Source: Pseudomonas japonica
Lineage (GTDB): Bacteria; Pseudomonadota; Gammaproteobacteria; Pseudomonadales; Pseudomonadaceae
Assembly: GCF_900188455.1 (NCBI RefSeq)
Contig: NZ_FZOL01000014.1
Coordinates: forward strand, 62,001 to 126,000
Reading direction: 5' to 3'
Length of the DNA: 64,000 nt
This document shows, one piece after another, positions 33,325 through 40,802 of this stretch; within the stretch, counting starts at the first letter, position 1; each line of letters begins with the position of its first letter. The position numbers and the translations under genes are program-made. The notes beneath the pieces were generated by a model, which was not told the DNA's origin, ran no database searches, and saw only the letters and a program-made list of their open reading frames with translations.

Positions 33325-34023
33325 ATGAACAGCGTACATGTGGATGGCGTTTACATAGGCAAGGCTAAAAATCTCGGTTATGGCTTGATGACCGATATCG
33401 ATAAGGAAGAGGTTGCGCGGCGGCTGTGGTTATGGCCGCAGGGGCTGGGAAGCGACGAACACGGCGACCCACGTTTCCATACCGGCCCGGAACGGGCCCT
33501 GCACCACTATCCGGCCGAGCACTACGCCTGGTGGCGGAAACGTTATCCACAGATCGCCTGGCAGGCCCCGGCCTTCGGCGAAAACCTGTCGACCCACGGC
33601 ATCGACGAGCATGACGTGTGCCTGGGCGACCTGTTCCGCTGGGGTGGCGCGTTGCTGCAGATCAGCCAGCCGCGCTCGCCGTGCTATCGCCTCAGCCACC
33701 GCTGGGGCCTGCAGGAACTGCCGCAACTGGCCCAGGACAGCGGGCGTTGTGGCTGGTTCTACCGGGTCCTGAAACCGGGCTTCGTCAGCGCCGACGAGCC
33801 TTTCGAACTGATACAGCGCAGCTATCCGGGCCTGACCGCGGCCTGGGCGCTGCACGCTTTTTACCGTGAACCTCTGGAGCATGCGGGTTTGAAGAAACTG
33901 GTGGATTGTCCGGCCCTGTCGTCACGCTGGCGCGATATCGCGATCAAGCGCTTGCGCACCGGTCAGATCGAGGACTGGAGCGCCCGTCTGCTCGGCCTGC
34001 CGCTGGAAGGACTGCGCGCATGA
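33325..34023 (+). CDS. MOSC-domain protein (YiiM-like)
   Basis: 232 residues. The MOSC core lies at about 20-150: KNLGYGLMTDIDKEEV, HYPAEHYAWWRKRYP, AFGENLSTHGIDEHDVCLGDLFRWGGALLQISQPRSPCYRLSHRW, including the conserved Cys in RSPCYRL. YiiM proteins use molybdenum cofactor to reduce N-hydroxylated bases and so protect from 6-N-hydroxylaminopurine. A C-terminal helical YiiM tail follows. ATG 33325 is used; the frame opens earlier without support. Its stop overlaps the next start (ATGA), so it is co-translated with the aminotransferase. Confidence 0.85.
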   Translation: MNSVHVDGVYIGKAKNLGYGLMTDIDKEEVARRLWLWPQGLGSDEHGDPRFHTGPERALHHYPAEHYAWWRKRYPQIAWQAPAFGENLSTHGIDEHDVCLGDLFRWGGALLQISQPRSPCYRLSHRWGLQELPQLAQDSGRCGWFYRVLKPGFVSADEPFELIQRSYPGLTAAWALHAFYREPLEHAGLKKLVDCPALSSRWRDIAIKRLRTGQIEDWSARLLGLPLEGLRA

Positions 34024-35288
34024 ACCTGTTCAACCTGAGACGCCAGGCGGCGCCGATCGTCGAGGCGACGCCGGAGCCGACCGACCCCGTCGATCCGCTT
34101 TCGCGGAATTGCCTGATGCCCGCGATCCAGCGTGCCGAACAGCTGTTCGTGCGTGGCCAGGGCTCCTGGCTGTGGGACAGCGAAGGCCGTGCCTTCCTCG
34201 ATTTCACCCAGGGTAATGCGGTCAACAGCCTCGGTCACAGTCCCAAGGTGCTGGTCCAGGCCTTGAGCGGGCAGGCCCAGGCACTGATCAACTCGGGGGC
34301 GGGCTTTCACAACCGCGGCCACCTGAAGCTGGTCAACCTGCTGTGCCAGAGCACCGGCAGCGACCAGGCCCATCTGCTCAACAGCGGCGCCGAGGCCTGC
34401 GAGGGCGCGATCAAGCTGGCGCGCAAATGGGGCCAGCTGCATCGCAACGGCGCCTATCACATCATCACCGCCAGCCAGGGCAGCCACGGGCGCAGCCTCG
34501 GTGCCCTGTCGGCCTCCGACCCGCTGCCGTGCAATCGCTGCGAGCCGGGCCTGCCGGGCTTCAGCAAGGTGCCGTTCAACGACCTGGCGGCGCTGCACGC
34601 GGCGGTGGATTCGCGCACCGTGGCGATCATGCTCGAACCGATCCAGGGCGAAGCCGGGGTGATCCCGGCGACCCGGCATTACCTCAAGGGTGTCGAGCGT
34701 CTGTGTCGCGAACTGGGCATCCTGCTGATCCTCGACGAGGTGCAGACCGGCATGGGCCGCTGCGGCGCCTTGCTGGCCGAGGAAACCTACGGGGTGCGCG
34801 CCGATATCCTCACCCTCGGCAAGGGCCTGGGCGGTGGCGTGCCGATCGCCGCGTTGCTGTCCCGCGGCAGTGCCTGCTGCGCCGAAGCCGGTGAGCTGGA
34901 GGGCAGTCATCACGGCAATGCGCTGATGAGCGCTGCTGGCCTGGCCGTGCTGGAGACCGTGCTGGAAAACGGTTTCTTCGAGCAGGTCCGGGATGCCGGG
35001 TGGCACCTGCGCGATGGCCTCAGCCGTCTGGCCGGCCGCTATGGCCTGGGTGAGGTGCGCGGTCAGGGCCTGCTCTGGGGCCTGGAACTGCCCGAGCCGC
35101 TGGCGGCGCAGGTGGTCAGGGCGGCGCTGCAGGAAGGCCTGCTGCTCAATGCGCCGCAGTCCCATGTGCTGCGCTTTTCGCCGGCGCTGACCGTCAGCCA
35201 CGGCAATATCGACGAAATGCTGCTGCGCCTGGCCCGGGCCTTCGCCCGTGTGCAGACCGCGCAACTGAGCCGCCAGCGCCGCTCGTAA
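34020..35288 (+). CDS. Class III PLP-dependent aminotransferase (acetylornithine-aminotransferase-like)
   Basis: 422 residues. FLDFTQGNAVNSLGHSPKVLVQAL, LLNSGAEACEGAIKLARKWG, LILDEVQTGMGRCGALLAEETYGVRADILTLGKGLGGGVP (PLP-binding Lys in TLGKG) place it in the ArgD/ornithine aminotransferase group. The substrate is an omega-amino or N-acetylated amine that cannot be read from sequence; the main ArgD of pseudomonads lies elsewhere. It overlaps the MOSC gene by 4 bp and ends at a strong terminator. Confidence 0.85.
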   Translation: MNLFNLRRQAAPIVEATPEPTDPVDPLSRNCLMPAIQRAEQLFVRGQGSWLWDSEGRAFLDFTQGNAVNSLGHSPKVLVQALSGQAQALINSGAGFHNRGHLKLVNLLCQSTGSDQAHLLNSGAEACEGAIKLARKWGQLHRNGAYHIITASQGSHGRSLGALSASDPLPCNRCEPGLPGFSKVPFNDLAALHAAVDSRTVAIMLEPIQGEAGVIPATRHYLKGVERLCRELGILLILDEVQTGMGRCGALLAEETYGVRADILTLGKGLGGGVPIAALLSRGSACCAEAGELEGSHHGNALMSAAGLAVLETVLENGFFEQVRDAGWHLRDGLSRLAGRYGLGEVRGQGLLWGLELPEPLAAQVVRAALQEGLLLNAPQSHVLRFSPALTVSHGNIDEMLLRLARAFARVQTAQLSRQRRS

Positions 35289-35322
35289 CGAATACTGTGA
35301 ACCGTCTCGCGTGTCTGCGCGT

Positions 35323-35362
35323 CGCCCCGGGCCTGTTGTTTTTGGCCTGGGGCGTTTTTTTT
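35323..35362 (+). terminator. Intrinsic terminator after the aminotransferase gene
   Basis: CGCCCCGGGCC / GGCCTGGGGCG (one mismatch) with a 10-nt loop, followed by eight T residues. Confidence 0.85.
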
Positions 35363-35437
35363 GTGGGCGGGAAACGGGCGGAACCGTCGGGGGTGGGCCA
35401 GAGTCAGAACAGGAACATCATCTCAAGGAGCGTTTCC

Positions 35438-35596
35438 ATGGACCTGATTCGCATCATCTTCGCCATTCTGCTGCCGCCGCTGGGGGTGTTTCTGCAGGTC
35501 GGCTTTGGAGGGGCGTTCTGGCTGAATATCCTGCTGACCCTGCTGGGGTATATCCCGGGGATCGTGCATGCGGTGTACATCATCGCCAAGCGGTGA
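35438..35596 (+). CDS. YqaE/Pmp3-family small membrane protein
   Basis: 52 residues: MDLIRIIFAILLPPLGVFLQVGFGGAFWLNILLTLLGYIPGIVHAVYIIAKR in two hydrophobic helices joined by a short loop, the full-length Pmp3/UPF0057 pattern (LLPPLGVFL, LGYIPGIVHAVY). AAGGAG lies 7 nt before ATG 35438. Pmp3 proteins affect membrane potential and stress tolerance in yeast and plants; the bacterial role is poorly defined. It is transcribed alone after the aminotransferase terminator. Confidence 0.9.
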   Translation: MDLIRIIFAILLPPLGVFLQVGFGGAFWLNILLTLLGYIPGIVHAVYIIAKR

Positions 35597-35603
35597 GGGG
35601 TAT

Positions 35604-35646
35604 TGGGACCGCTTTGCGGTCCTTCGCGGGCAAGCCACGCTCCTAC
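35604..35646. repeat. Single REP element
   Basis: GGACCGCTTTGCGGTCC stem followed by TTCGCGGGCAAGCCACGCTCCTAC. It reaches the stop codon of the convergent peptidase gene. Confidence 0.75.
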
Positions 35647-37454
35647 TACTCGCAATCCAGCACTTTGCGATAGAACTTCCATTCCTCTTCCAGCGCATGC
35701 GCCAGGTTCTCGGCCATCCTGAAGCCATGCCGTTCCGTCGGATAGAAATGCCCTTCGGCCTCGATGCCATTGGCCTTCAACGCCCTCAGCATCGAGCGGG
35801 TCTGCTGCGGCACCACCACCGCATCCAGCTCGCCCTGGAAGAAGATCACCGGCACGCGGATGTTCCCCGCATGCAGTAACGGCGTGCGCTCGCGGTAGCG
35901 CTCGGCGTCCCGCTCGGGATCGCCGATCAGCCAGTCCAGGTAATCCCCCTCGAACTTGTGCGTGTCCCGGGCCAGCGCCAGCGGATCGCTGACGCCATAC
36001 AGGCTGGCGCCGCCACGGAACACATCCTGGAACGCCAGGGCGCAGAGCGTCGTGTAGCCACCGGCACTGCCGCCACGAATGAACGCCTGATACGGGTCGA
36101 TCAGCCCTTCACCCGCCAGATGCAGTACCGCCGCGCAGGCGTCCTCCACATCGATCTCGCCCCAGCGCAGGTGCAGCGCCTGGCGGTACGCACGGCCATA
36201 GCCGCTGCTGCCGCGATAGTTGAGATCGGCCACCGCGAAACCGCGCTGGGCCCAGTACTGGATACGCGGATCGAGCACCGGGTAGCAGGCCGAAGTCGGC
36301 CCGCCATGGACGAAGACGATCAGCGGCGCCGGCTTGCGCCCGCTCATCGCCGGATAGAAGAAACCATGGGCCTCGCCATCGCCGCTGGGATAACTGAAAC
36401 CGCGCGGTCGGCTGATACGCTCGGCGGGCAGCGGCGCAACGCCACCCGCCAGCACCTGCACGGCATGATCGCGGCGGTCGATGGCGATCACCGCCGCCGG
36501 CAGGACGGGCGAAGCGGCGATGGCGTAGATGAAATCGTGGTCCAGGTCCAGGCAGCGGAAGCGGCTGTAGTCGCTGACGAAGTCGTCAAGCTCGCCATCG
36601 GCCTTGCGCAGGCCGAGGCGCGAGAAACCGTTGTCGAACCAGGTGGCGAGATAGCCCTGATCCACGGGCCGCCAGGTGCTGGCCCCCAGTTGCCAGGGCG
36701 CGGCGGCGTGGTCGGCGGGCGCGGCCGGCAGCGGCTGCCAGCCTTGCGCGGTTTCACCCCAGGGTTGCCAGAAACCGTTCAGGTCGGACAGGCAATGCAG
36801 CCTGCCTTCGGCATCGAAACGCGGCTGCTGCAGGGACTGCGCCGGGCCGCTGTCGCCGGCGATGCAGCGGGTGTCGCCATTGGCTTCGCGCACGTACAGG
36901 CGGGTCGCGGTCCAGGGCTGCTCGGGGCGGCTCCACTCGATCCAGGCCAGGCGCCGGCCGTCGTCGCTCAGGGTCGGCGAGGCGTAGAAATCCGCACCTT
37001 CGGCGAGTACTTCACGCACCCGCTCGGCGATGGCCACCAGACGGTGCGTGGTGCCGCTTTCCTCCACCGCCAGCACACGCCCGTCGGCCCACAGCAGATC
37101 GCCGTAGCGGCACTCGCCGGCGGTCAGCGCCTGCGGCTGGCCACCCTCCAGCGTCTGTCGATACAACTGCTGGTCCGCCTCGTTGACGAACACCAGGCCG
37201 TCATCGCTCAGGCAGAAGGAGCGCCCGCCATATTCGTAGACCCGGCTGCGCACGCTGAAGCCGTCCGGGGTCAGGCAGCGGGCCTGGCCGTCGCGCCAGT
37301 GCCAGATCCGGCAGGCGCCGTCGCGGGGACGGAATTCGTTCCAGAACAGGCCGTGGCGGCCCACCTGCAGGTCGGCGAAGTCGGTGCCGGCCGCGACGGC
37401 CTGTTCTGCGCTGAAGCGCTCAGCCGCGGGCGATGAGTCGTGAGTTGCGGTCAT
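35646..37454 (-). CDS. pqqH: S9 prolyl-oligopeptidase-type peptidase of the PQQ cluster (PqqH/PqqM)
   Basis: 602 residues. An N-terminal beta-propeller (about 30-340) is followed by an alpha/beta hydrolase domain (about 350-600) with RGGSAGGY (Ser463), GELD (Asp about 544) and ERHG (His about 576) as triad. It overlaps the end of pqqE by 35 bp and is the last gene of the operon seen here. P. aeruginosa annotation calls the homologue pqqH, other Pseudomonas papers pqqM. It may cleave PqqA-derived peptide; that role is inferred from location and not required in all PQQ producers. Confidence 0.85.
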   Translation of the reverse strand: MTATHDSSPAAERFSAEQAVAAGTDFADLQVGRHGLFWNEFRPRDGACRIWHWRDGQARCLTPDGFSVRSRVYEYGGRSFCLSDDGLVFVNEADQQLYRQTLEGGQPQALTAGECRYGDLLWADGRVLAVEESGTTHRLVAIAERVREVLAEGADFYASPTLSDDGRRLAWIEWSRPEQPWTATRLYVREANGDTRCIAGDSGPAQSLQQPRFDAEGRLHCLSDLNGFWQPWGETAQGWQPLPAAPADHAAAPWQLGASTWRPVDQGYLATWFDNGFSRLGLRKADGELDDFVSDYSRFRCLDLDHDFIYAIAASPVLPAAVIAIDRRDHAVQVLAGGVAPLPAERISRPRGFSYPSGDGEAHGFFYPAMSGRKPAPLIVFVHGGPTSACYPVLDPRIQYWAQRGFAVADLNYRGSSGYGRAYRQALHLRWGEIDVEDACAAVLHLAGEGLIDPYQAFIRGGSAGGYTTLCALAFQDVFRGGASLYGVSDPLALARDTHKFEGDYLDWLIGDPERDAERYRERTPLLHAGNIRVPVIFFQGELDAVVVPQQTRSMLRALKANGIEAEGHFYPTERHGFRMAENLAHALEEEWKFYRKVLDCE

Positions 37455-38580
37455 TGCGGAAGGTCATCTCCTTGATGGTCAGGGCGGCGGTTTCGGCCTC
37501 CTCCCTTGCCGCGAGGATGATGCCATGGTCCGCCGATTTGCCGCATACCGGGTCGGCCTTGCTGGCGTCGCCGGTCAACATGAAGGCCTGGCAGCGGCAG
37601 CCGCCGAAATCCCGTTCCTTCTCGTCGCAGGAGCGGCACGGTTCCGGCATCCAGTCGTAACCACGATAGCGGTTGAAACCGAAGGAGTCGTACCAGATGT
37701 GCTGCATGCTGTGCTCGCGCACGTTGGGAAACTGCACCGGCAACTGACGGGCGCCGTGGCAGGGCAGGGCGGTGCCGTCCGGGGTGACCGTGAGGAACAC
37801 GCTGCCCCAGCCGTTCATGCAGGCCTTGGGCCGTTCTTCATAGTAGTCCGGGGTGACGAAGATCAGCTTGCACGGATTGCCTTCGGCCTTGAGCCGCTCG
37901 CGGTACTCGTTGGTGATGCGTTCGGCCCGTTCCAGCTGTGCGCGGGTCGGCAGCAGGCCGACGCGATTGAGGTGAGCCCAGCCGTAGAACTGGCAGGTGG
38001 CGAGTTCGACGAAGTCGGCTTCGAGGGCGATGCACAGCTCGATGATGCGGTCGATGCGGTCGATGTTGTGCCGATGGGTGACGAAGTTGAGCACCATCGG
38101 ATAGCCCTGGGCCTTCACCGCGCGAGCCATTTCCAGCTTCTGCGCGAAGGCCTTCTTCGAGCCGGCCAGCAGGTTGTTCACCTGCTCGTCGCTGGCCTGG
38201 AAGCTGATCTGGATATGGTCCAGGCCCGCCTTGCGGAAGGTGGCGATCTTTTCCTCGGTGAGGCCGATGCCGGAGGTGATCAGGTTGGTGTAGTAGCCCA
38301 GGCGGCGGCCTTCGCCGATCAGTTCGGCGAGGTCCTGGCGCACCAGCGGTTCGCCGCCGGAGAAGCCCAGTTGCGCCGCGCCCATCTCGCGCGCCTCGGC
38401 CATCACCTTGAACCACTGCTCGGTCGTCAGTTCCTTGCCCTGTTCGGCGAAGTCCAGCGGGTTGGAGCAGTACGGGCATTGCAGCGGGCAGCGGTAGGTC
38501 AGTTCGGCCAGCAGCCACAGGGGCAGGCCGACCTCGGGCTTGCCGGGTTGCTCACTCAAGGGTGATCCAGTGTTCGGCAC
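37420..38580 (-). CDS. pqqE: PqqA peptide cyclase (radical SAM)
   Basis: 386-residue radical-SAM enzyme that links the Glu and Tyr side chains of PqqA. The cluster motif CPLQCPYC gives Cys31, Cys35 and Cys38. The C-terminal SPASM region holds further Cys residues (ACMNGWGSVFLTV, PCRSCDEKERDFGGCRCQAF). Its start lies 29 bp inside pqqD and its end overlaps the peptidase gene. The operon order pqqABCDE is standard. Confidence 0.96.
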   Translation of the reverse strand: MPNTGSPLSEQPGKPEVGLPLWLLAELTYRCPLQCPYCSNPLDFAEQGKELTTEQWFKVMAEAREMGAAQLGFSGGEPLVRQDLAELIGEGRRLGYYTNLITSGIGLTEEKIATFRKAGLDHIQISFQASDEQVNNLLAGSKKAFAQKLEMARAVKAQGYPMVLNFVTHRHNIDRIDRIIELCIALEADFVELATCQFYGWAHLNRVGLLPTRAQLERAERITNEYRERLKAEGNPCKLIFVTPDYYEERPKACMNGWGSVFLTVTPDGTALPCHGARQLPVQFPNVREHSMQHIWYDSFGFNRYRGYDWMPEPCRSCDEKERDFGGCRCQAFMLTGDASKADPVCGKSADHGIILAAREEAETAALTIKEMTFRNDRNSRLIARG

Positions 38581-38827
38581 GGGCCACCTCCATGAATTGC
38601 TCGATATCGTCAGGCAGTTCCGGAACGCCGGGGAATTTCTCGTCGAGCCGGGCGATGATTGCCGTCACGTCGCGCTCGCCGTCGATCAGTTCGCCGATCA
38701 GCGCCGCGCTCTCGTTGAGCTTGATCATGCCCTCGGGGTAAAGCAGGACATGGGCCTTCTGCGCCGGCTCGTACTGGAAGCGGTAGCCGGGACGCCAGCG
38801 CGGCGTCAGGTGGCGGTCGAAGCTCAT
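38552..38827 (-). CDS. pqqD: PQQ biosynthesis peptide chaperone
   Basis: 91-residue RiPP recognition element (MSFDRHLTPRWRPGYRFQYEPAQ..., EGMIKLNESAALIGELIDGERDV), which binds PqqA and presents it to PqqE. The ATG at 38827 overlaps the pqqC stop (ATGA) and the 3' end overlaps pqqE by 29 bp. Size and fold are typical; in some bacteria pqqD is fused to pqqC, here it is separate. Confidence 0.94.
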   Translation of the reverse strand: MSFDRHLTPRWRPGYRFQYEPAQKAHVLLYPEGMIKLNESAALIGELIDGERDVTAIIARLDEKFPGVPELPDDIEQFMEVARAEHWITLE

Positions 38828-39579
38828 AGCGCGATCCCCTTGTGCCAGACCCGTTCGCTGGTGACGCTGTGATAGGGCGGGCGGTTGAGTTCGTAGGCCA
38901 TGCTCATGGCATCGAGCATGCTCCACAGGATGTCCAGCTTGAACTGGAGAATCTCCAGCATACGCTGCTGGCCTTCCACGGTCGTGTAGTGCTGGAGGGT
39001 GATGCTCAGGCCGTGCTCGACATCGCGCCGCGCCTGGCTCAGGCGGGTACGGAAGTAGGTGTAGCCGGCCGGGTCGATCCAGGGGTAATGCTGTGGCCAG
39101 GTGTCGAGGCGCGACTGGTGGATCTGCGGGGCGAACAGTTCGGTCAGCGAGCTGCTGGCCGCTTCCTGCCAGCAGGCGCGGCGGGCGAAGTTGACGTAGG
39201 CGTCGACGGCGAAACGCACGCCGGGCAGCACCAGCTCCTGGCTGCGCAACTGGTCCGGATCCAGGCCCACCGCCTGGCCGAGGCGCAACCAGGCCTCGAT
39301 GCCACCGTCCTCGCCGGGGGCGCCATCGTGGTCGAGCAGGCGCTGGATCCATTCGCGGCGTACTTCCCGGTCCGGGCAGTTGGCGAGGATCGCCGCGTCC
39401 TTCATCGGGATGTTCACCTGGTAATAGAAGCGGTTGGCGACCCAGCCCTGGATCTGCTCGCGGGTCGCGCGGCCTTCGTACATCGCCACATGGTAAGGGT
39501 GGTGGATGTGGTAGTAGGCGCCCTTGGCCCGCAGGGCCTGTTCGAATTCGGCGGGGGACAGCGGTTTCGCGTCGCTCAT
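38824..39579 (-). CDS. pqqC: Pyrroloquinoline-quinone synthase
   Basis: 251-residue all-helical oxidase that performs the last ring closure and eight-electron oxidation to PQQ, without metal or cofactor. Blocks: AYYHIHHPYHVAMYEGRATREQIQGWVANRFYYQ, HDGAPGEDGGIEAWLRLGQAVG. ATG 39579 (MSDAKPLSP) has TAGGAG five bases upstream and is preferred to the GTG two codons earlier. It follows pqqB closely and overlaps pqqD. Confidence 0.96.
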   Translation of the reverse strand: MSDAKPLSPAEFEQALRAKGAYYHIHHPYHVAMYEGRATREQIQGWVANRFYYQVNIPMKDAAILANCPDREVRREWIQRLLDHDGAPGEDGGIEAWLRLGQAVGLDPDQLRSQELVLPGVRFAVDAYVNFARRACWQEAASSSLTELFAPQIHQSRLDTWPQHYPWIDPAGYTYFRTRLSQARRDVEHGLSITLQHYTTVEGQQRMLEILQFKLDILWSMLDAMSMAYELNRPPYHSVTSERVWHKGIAL

Positions 39580-39587
39580 GACCACTC

Positions 39588-40499
39588 CTAGAGTTCGATG
39601 CTCATGCCGTCGAAGGCGACTTCCACGCCACGGCGGTCCAGCTCGGCGCGCTCGGCCGAGTCCTCGTCGAGAATCGGGTTGGTGTTGTTGATATGGATAA
39701 GCACCTTGCGCTGGGTCGGGAAGTCTTCGAGCACCTCCAGCATGCCGCCAGGGCCGTTCTGTGGCAGGTGACCCATTTCGCTGCCGGTGCGGGTTCCGAC
39801 GCCGCGGCGCTGCATTTCGTCATCGTCCCACAGGGTGCCGTCCACCAGCAGCACGTCGGCGTCGTGCATGCGTTGCAGCAGGCTGGCGTCGACCTTGCCG
39901 AGGCCCGGGGCGTAGAACAGTTTGCCGCCCGTGCGCAGGTCTTCGACCATCAGGCCGAGGTTGTCGCCGGGGTGTGGATCGAAGCGGTGCGGCGAGTAGG
40001 GCGGTGCCGCGCTGCGCAGCGGGAAGGGGCTGAAACGCAGGTTCGGGCAGGCTTCGATGACGAAGCTGCCATCCAGTTCGATGCGCTTCCAGGCCAGGCC
40101 GCCGTTCCAGTGTTCGAGCATGTTGAACAGGGGGAAGCCGGTGGTCAGGTCCTGGTGGACCATCTCCGTGCACCAGACCTCATGCGGGCAGCCTTCGCGC
40201 AGGCTGAGCAGGCCGGTGGTGTGGTCGATCTGGCTGTCGAGCAGGATGATCGCGTCGATACCGCTGTCGCGCAGGGCGCGGGCCGGTTGCATCGGGGCGA
40301 AGCCCTGCAGTTGCGCGCGGATGTCCGGCGAGGCGTTGCACAGGATCCAGTGCTCGCCATCGTCGGACAGGGCGATGGACGATTGCGTCCGTGCCGAGGC
40401 GCGCAGGCTGCCGTCGCGAAAGCCCTTGCAGTTGGGGCAGTTGCAGTTCCACTGCGGGAATCCACCACCGGCGGCGGAACCTAGAATCTGGATGTACAT
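39588..40499 (-). CDS. pqqB: PQQ biosynthesis hydroxylase PqqB (metallo-beta-lactamase fold)
   Basis: 303 residues. IQILGSAAGGGFPQWNCNCPNCKGFRDGS at the start and SQIDHTTGLLSLREG, VLIHINNTNPILDEDS later define PqqB, a metallo-hydrolase-fold enzyme reported to hydroxylate the cross-linked Tyr. It lies after pqqA, from which it is separated by a hairpin with a T tract. Confidence 0.95.
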   Translation of the reverse strand: MYIQILGSAAGGGFPQWNCNCPNCKGFRDGSLRASARTQSSIALSDDGEHWILCNASPDIRAQLQGFAPMQPARALRDSGIDAIILLDSQIDHTTGLLSLREGCPHEVWCTEMVHQDLTTGFPLFNMLEHWNGGLAWKRIELDGSFVIEACPNLRFSPFPLRSAAPPYSPHRFDPHPGDNLGLMVEDLRTGGKLFYAPGLGKVDASLLQRMHDADVLLVDGTLWDDDEMQRRGVGTRTGSEMGHLPQNGPGGMLEVLEDFPTQRKVLIHINNTNPILDEDSAERAELDRRGVEVAFDGMSIEL

Positions 40500-40520
40500 G
40501 GCTGGCTCCCGCCTCGTCCG

Positions 40521-40550
40521 AAAATGAAAACGCCCCGGATGATCGGGGCG
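40521..40550 (-). terminator. Attenuator-like hairpin between pqqA and pqqB
   Basis: On the operon strand, CGCCCCG-ATCATC-CGGGGCG is followed by TTTTCATTTT. It is a full intrinsic-terminator shape, yet pqqBCDE follow. It should stop part of the transcripts after pqqA. Confidence 0.8.
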
Positions 40551-40567
40551 TCGTACCGCGAAAAGAC

Positions 40568-40639
40568 TCAGCGATTCGCGAAGTACATGGTCACTTCAAA
40601 ACCGATACGCAGGTCAGTGTATGCAGGTTTGGTCCACAT
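40568..40639 (-). CDS. pqqA: PQQ precursor peptide PqqA
   Basis: 23 residues, [23 protein letters not shown], too short for most gene finders. Glu15 and Tyr19 in EVTMY are the two residues joined to form PQQ. AAGGAG lies 7 nt upstream of the ATG. It follows pqqF and precedes the hairpin and pqqB. The ribosomal peptide is made in excess over the enzymes in well-studied systems. Confidence 0.97.
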
Positions 40640-40802
40640 GGAATTACTCCTTCCGGATAGGTGGGGCGAGGGACAGCTACTCATTTAGTCGCCCCCTGCC
40701 GGGGTGACGTTTCGGGCAGCCAGGATAGCGCTATCTTACAAGATATTTTTGAACTGAATGGTTAAACCTGTAGGAAAGGTCTTTTGCGGTTGTCGTAAAA
40801 GT
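40640..40802 (-). promoter_or_regulatory. pqqF-pqqA intergenic region, pqqA promoter
   Basis: 163 bp. It contains a perfect 12-bp palindrome GATAGCGCTATC at 40724-40735, about 85 bp upstream of the pqqA start. It should hold the pqqA promoter; no activator can be named. Confidence 0.45.
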
